NCBI GenBank assembly: GCA_022432975.1
Contig: CM039505.1
Location: forward strand, 18,217,716 to 18,281,715
DNA length: 64,000 bases
Direction of reading: 5' to 3'
From: Begonia masoniana
Lineage: Eukaryota > Streptophyta > Magnoliopsida > Cucurbitales > Begoniaceae
The notes under the pieces were generated by a model, which saw only the letters and a program-made list of their open reading frames with translations, made no database searches and was not told where the DNA came from. Of the stretch, positions 21,261 to 34,118 are shown piece by piece. The position numbers and the translations under genes were made by a program. Each line of letters starts with the position of its first letter. Position 1 is the first letter of the stretch.

Positions 21261-23164
21261 TATTTTGTCATAGTTTTTATAGTTTAAGGTTTGAGTTGTT
21301 AATAAAATTAGTTAAATGTTTGATTCGTTAATGATCCCAAAGTTTAGGGTTTTTTGTGTAAAAAGTCTTCAAATTAATCTTTCCATTACTTCAATCAATT
21401 AAAATTAGGAAAATTATGAAATAAATTTGATCTTTTTTTGTGGTGAGTGGCATATTAGACGTTAATCTTTTTTTTTTTGCAAACCAAATCTTAACATGTC
21501 AATCATTATTGGTATAAACCTTACTGTTACTTTTTTCCTCAACGAGTGTCCAGACTTCTGAGAAACTATTTGAACGTCTGACATCCACGTGTTTCTCCAA
21601 GCTTGGCAATTTAAACTTTGAAAAACAGTGTTTTGGGATCGGGCAAAGTAATATTCAACACTTTAATAATATGGGTATTTGATGCGGGAGTCGCTCATCA
21701 GGTCTAGACGTCCAAAAATTAAATTTTAAGAACATTGTCTTAGGTCTAGGTTTCTACATAATCCACTGGGCTTCCATTGCAGGTGTCCACGGCCAAAACA
21801 ACTCTTGGAAATAGACATCCGCAAGTTTTTCTCTTTTGCATATGACTTATGACTGGGCTTACACATCCGAACCCACGTCCATCGTGGTCGTTCGACTCAA
21901 ACAACAGACGACCGGAACAACATTCCGAAGATGAATTTCATTGAAAAACTTTCATTTTTACCAATTTTCACTTTTATCGATTTAAAAATTTGCACAACCT
22001 ATAGCTCGATCGAAATTTTGTAAAAAACTATAAATTTTGAGTTTCCAAGCTTGAATAAAAAAAAAAAAAAACAATTGAAAACAAACAAAAGTGGGTTTAG
22101 AAATCAACTTACGCTTGAAGAATACAAAAGTTGAAAATCGGAGCACCGAACACGAATCTAACATCAAAAACTCTTTGTTACTCTCTCGGCTTCCTCTCCT
22201 TCTCTCTTGGTCGGAGTCAATCGGGCTACTGCTGCGGATCGCTTCAGCGACTTTTAACTGGAATTCTAATGGTAAGATTTAAATCGCTGCGATTGATAGT
22301 AAAAGTTTGTCGTGTAAAAAAAAAATAAGTGAAACTATAAATTGTGATTATTGCATATCATAAGATTTATATAGTAATTTTTCCATTAAAATTTTAATTG
22401 ATGGAAATAAAATTGCGGGAAAGTTTGATTCATTTGGGTCAAACTCTGTAATAAGCTCGCCAGTTGAATTGACGGTGAGTTTGTCTGAGCCGGAGAGCAG
22501 AGACGAGGAGTTCCTCTCTGCGTTGACACTGCACCGTTTGGGGCTGAAAAGAATACTTCCATGTGTAAAATCCCAATCTCCTTGGTTCTTCCCCAGACCC
22601 TCGACTATTTAGCTAGTCACCTTTAAAAACTTAATTTTATCGATTCAAACTATATAATACTTCAAAATCTTAAACTCATTTTAAATGAAAAAAAAGATTG
22701 TTATCAATGCAAAAAATAAATGTAGAACTTTTCACTGTGAATAAAATAAATGTTGGAACTTTTCACTACAAGTAAAATGAATGTCGAACTTTTTTTTTTT
22801 TTCATTTTTCTCAGTTTGATTCCGTTACGGTTTAGGATTTAAATGTTTTTGGTTTGCACTCGTTTTGCGTCGGGTTGGACTCGATTTTATGTCGGTTTAG
22901 GCTCTCCGTTGGAGCCTATTTTGGTATGTTTTGTTCATTTTATGTAGTTTTTTAAATTAAAATTTAAAAATATTCAAATATTATAATGTCGATTAGGTAT
23001 AGTTAAAACCATAGTAAAATCGAGCAGAGTCTAATTTGTTCACAGTATAAAGTTTGAAAGTTCATTTTGTTGAAAACAAAGTTGAAGGTTTAAGTTGAAT
23101 AGATTTTCAATGTTCAATATTTAATTTATACTTTAACTAATACAAAAAATCAACATTTAAAATA
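21261..23164. other. Intergenic, AT-rich, no gene seen
   Basis: No coding feature supported. 21540-21910 has words like CGTCCACG and GTCTAGACGTCC reminiscent of copia LTR repeats. 22690-23000 (AATAAAATAAATGTTGGAACTT, GGTTTAGGCTC) resembles 29210-29410 near the HSP60 promoter, which suggests a dispersed repeat. Confidence 0.4.
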
Positions 23165-24363
23165 TGTTAGCTTACCATGTATTGTTTTGATGATTGACGT
23201 AATCAATGAAATAATAATTTTTAGTTAATGATAATTGTGTGTTGATGGATATCGTTATGTATGTTTATACTCTTACTAAAATATCCTTATAAACAAATAT
23301 TTGGAATTTCTAATATGTTTACTGTTTATGCAAATATATTTGAAATTCACATATAGGATGCAATCAAAAGTGTCTCGAAAAGTCTAAGTGTAGACTGTGC
23401 GGTCATCCTGAGATCAAATGTGAGTCTGATTCCAAGCCATGTGCAAAATAGAAGGACTCACGTACGCTAGTCCAGAGAGCTGTTTTGGCTGCAGACACCG
23501 GCCACGGAAGCCCACTCCAGAGCGTCAAACTATTTGATTATAGGCGTGCAGATACCTAGACCTCAGTAGCAGCCACTCGTAGAGGATGCCCAAAGCAAGT
23601 TGCGGAAGCCCGTCTTGAGGCACTATTTTTCAAAGATCAAATTGTGCAAGCCCATAGACATGCGACCCGCACTGGGCACCCCGAGAGCCTCACAAAGTCC
23701 GACTTAGAGACAATGATTTCAAAATTAATGCTTCCACATACGCCTGATCACGATTTGCAGACCCCCGATACAGTAGCCCCCAATACATGTTGCCAATGCC
23801 CATCGGTTCACTGATGTCTCTAACAAACATCACAGATGCCCAATGATAATTAGATGATGCCCACATCTTGCGAAATTTTATGAGAACTATAAATATAAGC
23901 TCACTCCACTATACAACTTACTTGGAGACTCTCACACTGAAATGCTTCACAATTTTCTTCAGATTTAATAACCTCTGTTCTCAAGTGATTTCCTCACTCT
24001 TTTATATCCAAATTTGAGATTTCATCTTTATGAGAGTTAGATTTTGTACCAAAAACCTTACACTTATTATTTGTGGAAAGATTAAAGGATAATGCTCAAA
24101 AAGCGGCAATGTAAGGTTGATTGACGACCAATAGTTCAATCAATCACAACCGAAAAAGGTTATAATGGAACAAATCTTAAAGAAAAAGTTTTGAAGCGCG
24201 GACACAAACAAATTGGTCGAACTACATTTTATATTCTTTTACTCTCTTACCTATTATTATTGTCATTTTGTGTGATTTAAACTTAATTAGTTGCCGGCTC
24301 AAATATTATAAATTCTCTTAACTAAATTTGATAATTCTAATATGCAAGCAATATTAAGAACAA
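23165..24363 (+). repeat. Degenerate SIRE-like copia LTR, + orientation
   Basis: It starts TGTTAGCTTACC and soon has TTTTGATGATTGACG, like the starts of the C3 LTR and the solo LTR. It has a TATA-like ATAAATATAAGCTCAC near 23890 and the R/U5 word TTGAAGCGCGGAC...TTGGTCGAACTAC at 24190-24225. The 3' end is not sharp and no target duplication was found. Confidence 0.5.
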
Positions 24364-24394
24364 AAAAAATAAAGGACTGAAAGAGAAGAAAGCA

Positions 24395-25500
24395 GACTGT
24401 TAGAGTTTGATGTGACATGAATTCTAGTTAGACTGGATCGAGTCGATATTCAATAATAGGGTTTTGTGGTTTTCCTATATCAGCTTGAATCGCAAAACTT
24501 ATTTAACCTTGATTTCGATATAGTGAATTTTTCCTATGTCCGTGATTTTTCTTAAAAGGAGTTTCCACGTAAATCTCGGTGTCCCTGTTTTTGCTCTTTT
24601 CTCTTTTCGACTTCGCGTTCGATTTTCAACATAAACAATTTGGTAACGTAGTTCGATCAGTCTTGCCTACATTTACGCTTCAAAGCTTATCCTTGAATTT
24701 TGCTTCCACTATCAACCTTCTTGTTATAATCGATTAAACTAATCAGATGCCTTACACTTAACTCTTTCTCAGGGCGTCACCATTTCAAATTTTCACCAAC
24801 ACGAGAGAAATGTTTGAGAGATATGACACAAATATCCAAATTCTCACAAGTAACAAACTCAAGTTTAAGAGAGAGAATTGAGCTAATTACTCAAGAAAGG
24901 ACAATGTTTTCACAGAAAAATTGGTAGCATTTTAGTAGGAATAACTCTAGGTAAGTGGCATAGTAGAATGATAATGTATTTATAGTTCACTTAAAAAATT
25001 TCGAGTTGCGGGCATTCTCTGTTGGCATCGGGCGTCCGCGAGGTGTCTGTTGAATATCTGTTAGACTCATGAAACATGCGATGAGCTTCCACAATTTAAG
25101 TTGTGGGCTATCGCATTGGGCGTCCACATTTTTTGGTCGAGCTTCCGTCTAAGTTCAAATTTGAATTCTTCAGTATACGGTGAACTTCCGCACCATTCTC
25201 TAGATGTCCGCACATGTCACCGGGAGTCCACAACAGATGTCCTCATCCAAAACATGTTTCGGAATTGGGCGTCATCAATTGCTTCCATTCTGCATATGAC
25301 TAGAGATTTGGCTTCCACATTCCATCGACGAGCATCTGTGGCAAGTGTTCGAGACCAAAATCATGTACTGAGCCTGGGCGCCCACCGATGCTTCCATTAC
25401 ATTTGCAGCTAAAACCAGACTTCCGCATTCCTTCTCCATGTCTTGTATCATTTTCATTTTGCTACAAGGGACATGCTTGAAGAGCAAATATGCAGGTGAG
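24395..25500 (-). repeat. Degenerate SIRE-like copia LTR, - orientation
   Basis: On the minus strand it carries the R/U5 word TTTGAAGCGTAAATGTAGGC...GATCGAACTACGTTAC (24645-24700). Towards its start it has U3-like repeats of GCTTCCAC, GGCGTCC and TTCCGC (25000-25430). It lies head to head with the preceding LTR. Borders are approximate. Confidence 0.45.
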
Positions 25501-26520
25501 TATCACATGCACTTCCTTTAACTTCTTAGTTCTACTTTCTTAAAGTCGTCCTCTTGGTTCCTTACCCCAATCCATTGTTGTTCGCAAATCGAGCTGGCTT
25601 TAACGTCTATCGTTGACAAGTGTACCAGAGGTAGTACAAAAACACACACAAGATAGTCAACAATGACTCTTCGACTAATTTCGAATGGATCACCTTGGAA
25701 TGATTACAAACCCGTAACAGAATAGAAACAAAAGGAGGAAAATAAGAGTAACATACTTGAGGGAGCAAGAAGAAAACAGAGAGGATCTGGGGAATAGAGG
25801 AAATACGAGGGAGAAGATCAGACAATTAATTACCAACGCCGATGCTCTAGGCAATCAATCATCTGACTCAGGATGGAAACGACTACCTTTATTTACTCCA
25901 AATCGGCTAGTTCACTAGTGTGCAAACCTATCTTTTCAAGGCTCCACCATGACAATATGAAGACGGGGAACCTGATTACAATGTACAAAAGGTAAAGTGG
26001 AGTAATCGAGACTGCTTTGCCTGTCGAGCATCGGGAAGATTATAGTGGAAAACAAGAGTCTAGCGTTTACTATAAGATCCTCGGTAAGTCTTTGGTTCCG
26101 ACATAATGTCTATGATTCTTCCTGCTACCTTTAACATGTTCAATGCTTTTGTAATTCTCAGACGACCATCTCAAAGGATGACTTACATCGTCATCTGATT
26201 AGCATCGTCATTCTTTGGGCCACCCCCGAGCAACGTAGAAATCCCAATCCTTGTTGTGACGCTTGCATGCGGCGCTACTTTCATAAAGTAAACAATGACT
26301 CGGATTTATGTTTACAAGTTTTTTTCAATAAAGACATGGATGAAGTTAAGCCAATCAAGACAGATTCATATGATAAATTTGCCAGAGTTATAAAAAATTT
26401 CAACATACAGATTTATTATCGTTCATAAATTTTGAGGGTCATGACCCAGAAAAAAGGTGGTAACTTTTGACACAGCTCAACCTCATGAAAGGAATTGACT
26501 CCACCTGAACTACTTACTTC
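25501..26520. other. Intergenic region 3' of GRIM-19
   Basis: No gene seen. The part next to 26521 should contain the 3' UTR of the minus-strand GRIM-19 gene. 25600-25920 has repeat-like sequence without a name. Confidence 0.4.
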
Positions 26521-28969
26521 TTACCACACATCAGGGCGAAGCTCACCGGAAGCCGGGGGCATCCATCTCCCAGAATTGTAGACATTTTCTCCAACTTTCC
26601 ATCCCGGCACGTCCTTCATTACTTCAGCCTCGTATTCAAGATAGCTCTTCCACTCTTTGACAAATCTGAAGACAAAAAACGACATGTAGCAAAGGAATAT
26701 GTTGAGTATTATTTTGTAGAGTAGAAGGCAAAATAAAGTGTTTCAAAAGTTTGTGGATTACCTTTCATCTTCTTCTGCTTGAAGCAATGGTAGTATAGCT
26801 CTCCGGGCAGCATATTTTTCTTCCTTGAGTGCCCTGCAAGAATTTTAGGCAAACAATTTCTATTCATGCTACTAATTAATATTGCTACTTCTTTTTCCAC
26901 AATTCAAACCAAATTAGAACAAAAATGTTGGCAATGGTGGAATCACAAGGATTAATCACAAATTTATTCCAAAGACAATGGTGAGGTCGCTGGAAGAAAG
27001 AGGGCGAAGACACAGCCGTTATAATAAGAAGGATATCCACACTATTGTAAACTAACTTATAATTAAGATTTTTCACTCTTAATATAAATTTGTTATTACT
27101 TATAGAAAGCTGTTATCATAAAGTCAAAATATCAATATTAACGAAATTATTGAAAGATCTAAAAGTTATAACTTGTTTTTTCTTGTCTAAAAGTATTGGT
27201 TGATATCCTGTGATTACTTACTCGTCAAACCAATTCTCCAAATAAGATGCAGTATAGAGAAGCTGACCAATTTTAATATTGAGAGAAGCACTACAAACCA
27301 AAAAGCGTGCTAAAGCTATATAAAGCTAAAAAAAGAGATAATTCAACATGCATTTTTCCACCTAATTGTGGCCTCTATCTATTTGTTCTATAATGGTTGA
27401 GCAAGCAACTCTTCCATCATTTAATCAAAGAAATTACTTCTCTAAAGTGTTTAAATGACTTGAATTCCTACGATCTTAGGCCTCCTAACTTTAGTCAACA
27501 GAACTTATTCCAACAAATTAAATTAACTCATAGCTCTGCTCAGTACCTTGCAAAGGACAAACAAAATCTTTCATCCCAATCAAACAGGATTATCACATTA
27601 TAAAATATTTTCCATTCATTATCAATCGTCAATGCAAATTTATTCAGGTGCAGCAGACAATCTCATCCATCATCCTATCTTACAAAGTGTATTTTCTAAA
27701 TTATGTCATATTTCTTTTGCCTCTGTTGCCACAATGAAAGATGCCGTGGCATAAAAAACAGCTGAAAACAATTAGCATAGGCTTAGTTGTGAACTGCAAG
27801 TCCAATCTACAGATCATTGTTTAGGTGAATCCAGTACATTAATAGTAATGCCCAGCTAATTTTTATACTTTTATGGGTTGTCAGTGGAGTTATTCAACAT
27901 ACAAATCAGCATGAATTCAATTCATGAAATTCCATGATTCCACTACACACTAAAAATCAACTTGATAAAAAATTGAGCAATAATATAAGAAAATATGAAG
28001 GAGAGTTAAGAAAGAATGCTATTAACTCTGATTGACATTACTTCAAAGCCTTCATATATCCTAAACCTCTGCGCCAGGAAATAGAGTATGACAGAGAATT
28101 TCAAGGTTTAGCATCCATATTCTTAACAAAAATGATCCTCTTATGCGCATTCCAAATGCACTAAATTACATGTGACAACCCGCCATGTAAACACAAGGAC
28201 GACTCAATATTCTGTTGCTTACGAGAGTCTATCACATACCAATGGAGTGTCATAATCTCACATCGTTTGGGATAGTGAATATTGAACTGTTTATAAGTAG
28301 AGTTTTTCTTCCTACCTAATACAACGCGCTAATCTCAAAAATAAATCTGTGCGGGCTTTGGTCCAAAAAAACAATATTATACTGGGAGCATCGGGAGAGA
28401 CTCCACGTCACACAAGGCACCCATATGCAGAACCCCTTTACTACTCTCACGCAGAGAAGAAAATTGATAATACAACTCCTAATTACTCAAAAAATACGTC
28501 AGTATAATAAAGATGATCGTTAAAAGTGGCTAGCTGACAGAAAATTTCCAAATAGATTCAGAAACAACAGATACATTTATTCCTAAAGTGCAATAAAATC
28601 CCTACAAAGATATCAATTTTCCAAACTATCCTCATAGTGTAGATGTAAACACACCGCATTTCACCAATCAGACAAAAATTTAAACCAAGAAAAACAACAC
28701 ATCATATTCATAGGGCAAAAACAAGGCGGAATTATAAAGGAGAAGAAGCGTAACCTCCTGATCTTGTTTCCCTTTCCAACTTCGTACATCCCCCAAGAGA
28801 AAGCCCCAAAAGCAGTGAGAAAAATTGCAATCGCGCTAGGGCCTTTAGATGGAATCCGGCGAGCATAGCGCACTGGAGCAAACCCACCAGGCGGTGGCCC
28901 ATCTTGAAGGATCGGCATGTCCTTCACGCTCACCATACCCGGCTTCTTCCTAATCGCTGCCTCCGTCAT
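26521..28969 (-). CDS. NDUFA13: GRIM-19 / NDUFA13 subunit of mitochondrial complex I
   Basis: Three exons on the minus strand: 28969-28755, 26833-26762 and 26665-26521. They join in phase to 432 bp, 143 residues, the usual plant length. All introns are GT-AG. The protein begins [12 protein letters not shown], has the family word [18 protein letters not shown] (residues 23-40), one membrane helix (about 45-64, ending FSWGMYEVG), a basic NKIRR, and a C-terminus [15 protein letters not shown]. It is an accessory subunit of NADH:ubiquinone oxidoreductase in the inner mitochondrial membrane and is also required for complex assembly. The first intron (1921 bp) holds a small LTR-like insert. The gene is divergent from HSP60. 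No break is seen, so it is probably functional. Confidence 0.95.
28171..28440. repeat. Small LTR-like (TRIM-type) insert in GRIM-19 intron 1
   Basis: It starts TGTGACAACCCG and contains CTCACATCGTTTGGGATAGT, ACAACGCG and GGCTTTGGTCCAAAA...CAATATTATACTGGGA. These words run parallel to the Cassandra LTR (TGTGATGACCCG, CCCACATCGCTTGGG, AGACGCG, GGACAATATCTTGC), but the 5S block is absent. Probably a solo LTR of a related TRIM. The right border is unsure. Confidence 0.45.
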
Positions 28970-29955
28970 CTTCTAGATTTTGCCTGCAGAATCTCTCTGA
29001 TCTCAGAAGTCTGAAGAAGAAACCCAGTGAAGACGAGAAGATAAATGAGTTAGCGAGGCAGAATTATACGTGCTACGCTGTACGATAGGCCACATTTTTC
29101 GGCAATAGTCGAGTAGACTGCTCTTTGTATTTTATATAGGTTAAATGTATAAATTAAACCTTTAATTTGTGATGCTTACACTTTTGATTTTCTACTTGAA
29201 TATAATTACACTCAAACTTTGTATTTGCTCAACTCAAAATTTTTGAATAAAATTAACTTCAACTTTGCACCATGAATAAAATAAGGCTCGTATCGATTTC
29301 TTTGATTTTGCCCAGATTGGTACGATTTAGTTTCAGTTTTAAATTTTTCGAATCAGACTCGTTTTGGACTCAATTTTTGGTTGTTGTAGTTGGTTTAGGC
29401 TCAATCTGGGCAAATTTTTGTCGATTTGGACACAATCAAGAAAAAGTTCGAAAATCACCTAGTCTGAGAGTTGTTTTATTAAAAAATAAAGTTCACGATT
29501 TAAGTTGACCGGACCTTAATATTTATGGTTTATTTTGTAATTTAACATTTATTTATTAAGCGATAATTAATTCTATTATTCACCTTAATTAGAAATTCAG
29601 ATTTAATTTGAAGACAAATTTATGATATTTATTAATGCAGTGTTGTAAATATATATATTTTCAAATAAAATTAAAAATAAATTAACTTTAATAAAAAAAA
29701 TTGTAAAATTAATTGAAGTTAATAGTAAAATAAAAATAAATGAAAATCCTAATAGTCTAATAGAGCATGTAAAGTGTAAAACATAAAACCCTAAACCCTA
29801 GGAGGTCGTTCAAGCAAATGCAATAGTTGCTTCTAGACTCTTCCTCTTCAACTTTTTAATACCTTACAAGTCCCCCATTCCATTGCCATTTCCTCTGTTT
29901 GCTGCTCTCATTCTCACCTTCTCCCTCATATTCTGCTGTCTCAGTTGCCGTCGCG
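28970..29955. promoter_or_regulatory. Shared divergent promoter region of GRIM-19 and HSP60
   Basis: 986 bp between the two start codons. Near HSP60 is a double telo-box AAACCCTAAACCCTA (29786-29800), common in plant promoters of translation and mitochondrial genes. The middle (29120-29760) is very AT-rich and includes a repeat-like block similar to 22690-23000. No classic heat-shock element cluster was recognised. Confidence 0.6.
29786..29800 (+). promoter_or_regulatory. Telo-box pair upstream of HSP60
   Basis: AAACCCTAAACCCTA, 156 bp before the HSP60 start codon. It is probably in or near the transcription start region. Confidence 0.6.
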
Positions 29956-32900
29956 ATGTATCGCTTCGCTTCTGGTGTTGTTTCAAAAGCCCGGTACATT
30001 TTACTTTTTTGTTTTTGTTTTTATTTTTATTTTTTAACATTTCGCAGTTTTTCCTTTCCGATTCTGAAATATGTGAAGAAATGAGAGCAAAAGCAATTCT
30101 TGTGTGCAATCTCAGATTGATTATTAACGTTGCATATCTTTGGTATCCAAGTGTAGACGTTTATTTGAAAGGTTAGTTTCTTATTCTTTTTGATGTCTTG
30201 TTCTTGCAGGATCGCGGGAAATAACTCTCAAGTGAGTTTTATTTTATTGTTATTAGATCAGCGTTCCTGCCTCGTCTAGTTGAACCCTTCTAAGCCAAGT
30301 CTATTACTCTCTAATCATCCTCATCTTTACGGGTTTGTTGTTTGTGTTCATTAGGTTATTAGTAGGTTGGGTTGGAGTAGAAATTATGCAGCAAAAGACA
30401 TAAGATTTGGCGTGGAGGCTCGAGCTCTCATGCTTAAGGGAGTAGAGGAACTTGCCGAAGCAGTTAAAGTTACTATGGGTCCTAAGGTGTATACCCTAAT
30501 TTACAACCTGTTTGTTCTTTTATAATTTTGCATTTCAGGTGCTATCACCGAGCAAAGATCAGACCTAAGGCTCTCTCAAATCATTTTGCTCATTTGACAA
30601 TTTGTTGATTAATATGTGCTGGTCTATTTTGGGCATTATCCTCTTAGACCTCTCAATTCGTGACTAGTTCCTATAATGGGTCAAATAACATTTTTTCCTT
30701 CTTTATTCATTTAGGAATTCTGACTATGTCATGAATATTTATTTAATATCACTGTTTTGCACCGATAAAGTGCTTTCTCCATTGAAATAGACATACTCAT
30801 CTTATTGATTCTAGAATTTGTGATATCTGATCTTGCTTTTAAATTGAAAAATTAAGCAACCTTCTATATATATTGTTGGAAGACACTGATGCCTTAATTT
30901 TTTGCTGAAGGGACGCAATGTGGTCATTGAACAAAGCTTCGGGGCTCCCAAAGTAACAAAAGATGGTGTAACTGTTGCCAAGAGCATTGAGTTCAAAGAT
31001 AGAGTGAAGAATATTGGTGCTAGCCTTGTCAAACAGGTTGCTAATGCAACCAATGATGTGGCGGGTGATGGTAACTCGTTATTATTGGATTATTTTTGTC
31101 ATATGTCAATATTAAACCGGCAGTTGTACTAAACTTATGATATTGTACAGGGACCACATGTGCTACTGTTCTTACGCGTGCAATATTTGCTGAAGGATGC
31201 AAGTCAGTTGCTGCAGGGATGAATGCAATGGACTTAAGACGAGGCATTACCATGGCAGTTGATGCTGTGGTAACGAACTTAAAGAGCAGAGCACGAATGA
31301 TCAGCACGTCTGAAGAGATAGCTCAAGTATGTTTATTGGTTTAGTCTTCTCGTGCTGCCTCTCTTAGATTAATCTGTTCATAACTGACTTCACAAAGTAG
31401 TCTAAATCTCTGTATCCTGATCAAAACTGTGCTCTTGTAGGTGGGAACCATATCTGCTAATGGAGAAAGGGAAATAGGTGAGCTGATTGCCAAGGCTATG
31501 GAGAAAGTTGGAAAAGAGGGAGTCATAACAATCTCAGTAAGTTGGTTGATTAATAATGTTTTTTATATTGATTTGTTAAGCATGTTCATGGACTTGGGAA
31601 GCATTTGATATTTTTGTTTATTTTTCATCATTTCTTTTCTGGCAGTCTGATTTGTTTTATGAAACAAAAGTTACTTCATTTACTATGGCTCAGAACTTTT
31701 GACATTTTCCTGATTTTAGAGCTACGACTATTTTCCAGATCTTGTTGCTTTGCTCATGCTGTTGGTTTCACTACTTGTTACTGTGATCAGCTTGCAAACT
31801 TTATGGATCCTCATTTATGTTTATTGCTTCTTGTAACTTGGGCCTGACCATTTTAACATACTGCAGGATGGAAAAACATTGTACAATGAGTTGGAAGTTG
31901 TTGAAGGAATGAAATTAGATAGAGGATACATATCCCCTTATTTCATTACAAACCAGAAAAACCAAAAATGTGTAAGTATCGCATTTTGTTCTCAGTTTCT
32001 TCAAAATGGTTGACTGATTATAATGATTTATTTATACTTGAATTCTGCAGGAACTGGAAGATCCACTTATTCTAATCCATGAAAAGAAAATATCAAGCAT
32101 AAATGCTGTTGTGAAAGTCTTAGAATTAGCGCTGAAGGTGAACTTCATTTTAATGAATTATGTTTCTGTTCTTTTTTGTGCTTCGTTGAATATGACTTGT
32201 CAAAGGTTTTTATCCCCTTTTTCAGAGACAAAGACCCTTGCTCATTGTTGCTGAAGATGTTGAAAGCGATGCTCTAGCCACACTCATTCTAAATAAACTT
32301 CGTGCTGGGATCAAGGTATTTATCACTCATTCTCTGTGTGTGTGTGTTTATTTAGCATTTTCATCTGAGTAGTAATTGTTTTATTGCATTCCATGCGTCA
32401 GGTCTGTGCTATTAAAGCCCCAGGTTTTGGTGAGAACAGAAAGTCCAATCTGCAGGATCTCGCAGTGCTCACAGGGGGCAACGTAAGTTTGCTCTCCTGG
32501 GTAATTCTGAGTGTGTACTGAATGTTTGCCCGTGTATAATTTGTCTTATTTTCTGTTTTAGCTTATCACTGAAGAGCTTGGCTTAAATCTTGACAAAGTA
32601 GAGCTGGATATGCTGGGTACTTGCAAAAAGGTGAGACTGAGTTCTCTCAGACTTTCAACTTGACTTGGCCAATCAAAGTTATTCAAATTGTATATTGCTA
32701 AATTTTTTTCTTGTTTTAATAGATATGAATTTTTTTATCCTCTCGTGTCTGAAGAAAACTATGTTCCACATAATAGGTCACTATTTCCAAGGATGACACT
32801 GTTATTCTTGATGGTGCTGGTGACAAAAAGGCTATTGAAGAAAGATGTGAGCAGGTCGATGTCTGTTTATAACATCAGATGCTTCCCTTTGATTTATGGA

Positions 32901-34118
32901 TGCCTAAATGTCGGAATCTGTTGTGAATTATGCAGATAAGGTCCGGAATAGAGTTGAGCACTTCTGATTACGACAAGGAAAAATTACAAGAAAGATTAGC
33001 TAAACTTTCTGGTGGCGTGGCTGTATTAAAAGTGCTATTCTGTGCCTCTTTTATAATTTCAAGCTACTCTCAAGGGTTTTTAGTGAGAATGTTTGAAAAT
33101 ACCCTTCCATTTGCAGATTGGAGGTGCCAGTGAAGCTGAAGTTGGTGAGAAAAAGGATAGAGTGACAGATGCATTGAATGCCACAAAGGCAGCTGTAGAA
33201 GAGGGCATTGTTCCTGGTAAAGTTCTCTCTCTGTTTTTTTTTGCTCAGGAGTGATTGATGTGCAAGAACAAATCTGAAAGTCTGACGGTACCACTATCTT
33301 CAGGTGGTGGTGTTGCTCTTCTTTACGCAGCCAAAGAGTTGGAAAAACTGCCAACTGCTAACTTCGATCAGAAGATTGGAGTGCAGATTATTCAAAACGC
33401 TCTAAAGGTCTATTTTTTCCACAGCAGTACTATATGTTCATTATCGGTCAATAATGAAATATAATTTGATTTATTTAAAAAAATACATGAATTTTTTTAT
33501 TTGTGTCCACTTTAAAGTTGGCTTATCTATTGAATATCCTTGTATTTGTATTGCCGGAGAAGACAAAGAAGCATTGTATTTGTAGTTTCTAATCTGCATC
33601 GGTTGATGAATATTTTGTAGACTCCTGTGCACACAATTGCTGCCAATGCCGGAGTTGAGGGAGCTGTGGTAGTTGGTAAGCTGTTGGAGCAAGATAACCC
33701 CGACCTTGGGTATGATGCCGCTAAAGGTCTGTTCTTTTTACTTTTCTTTTTTACCATCATTATTGGAAAGTCTTAACACTCCAATTTACCGTCATATTGT
33801 ATTTTCTGGTGCCTAATGGCGTCAAATACATGAGCAGGTGAATACGTAGACATGGTCAAGGCTGGAATAATAGATCCACTGAAAGTAATTAGGACTGCCT
33901 TGGTGGATGCTGCGAGGTAACAGACCCATCAACAATTATGTTTTGAAATAAAAAATAAAAAAATCTCTGCTCAATCAAGCTTCATATCTCACCTTTCTTC
34001 ATTGACATGCAGCGTATCATCTCTGATGACGACAACAGAAGCAATCGTTACTGAAATACCCAAGGATGACAAAGAGGTTCCGTCAATGGGTGGTGGCATG
34101 GGAGGAATGGATTATTGA
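29956..34118 (+). CDS. HSP60: Mitochondrial chaperonin HSP60 (CPN60), 18 exons
   Basis: Exons: 29956-29993, 30210-30231, 30355-30486, 30911-31070, 31151-31326, 31441-31536, 31867-31971, 32051-32137, 32226-32315, 32402-32482, 32562-32630, 32777-32854, 32936-33031, 33117-33216, 33304-33407, 33621-33726, 33838-33916, 34013-34118. Every junction is GT-AG and the phases close to 1725 bp, 574 residues. The N-terminus is an Arg-rich targeting peptide with likely cleavage near residue 31 ([10 protein letters not shown] follows). ATP-site words are [12 protein letters not shown] (61-72), DGVTVAK and GDGTT (116-120, codon 118 split by an intron). EEGIVPGGG ends near 446 and the tail is GGGMGGMDY. It forms the folding cage for imported matrix proteins. 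The words [20 protein letters not shown] recall the Arabidopsis HSP60-3A type. The Gly-Met tail is shorter than usual. No defects are seen. Confidence 0.96.

Noticed and set aside
25101..25412. 103-codon + frame and the opposite frame 25275-25487
   Set aside because: They fall in the U3-like repeats of a degenerate copia LTR; codon pattern and composition are not gene-like.
29272..29508. 78-codon frame in the HSP60 promoter region
   Set aside because: Resembles the repeat at 22690-23000 and has no conserved protein words.
31605..31847. 80-codon frame inside HSP60 intron 6
   Set aside because: It spans a T-rich intron between two well-supported exons.
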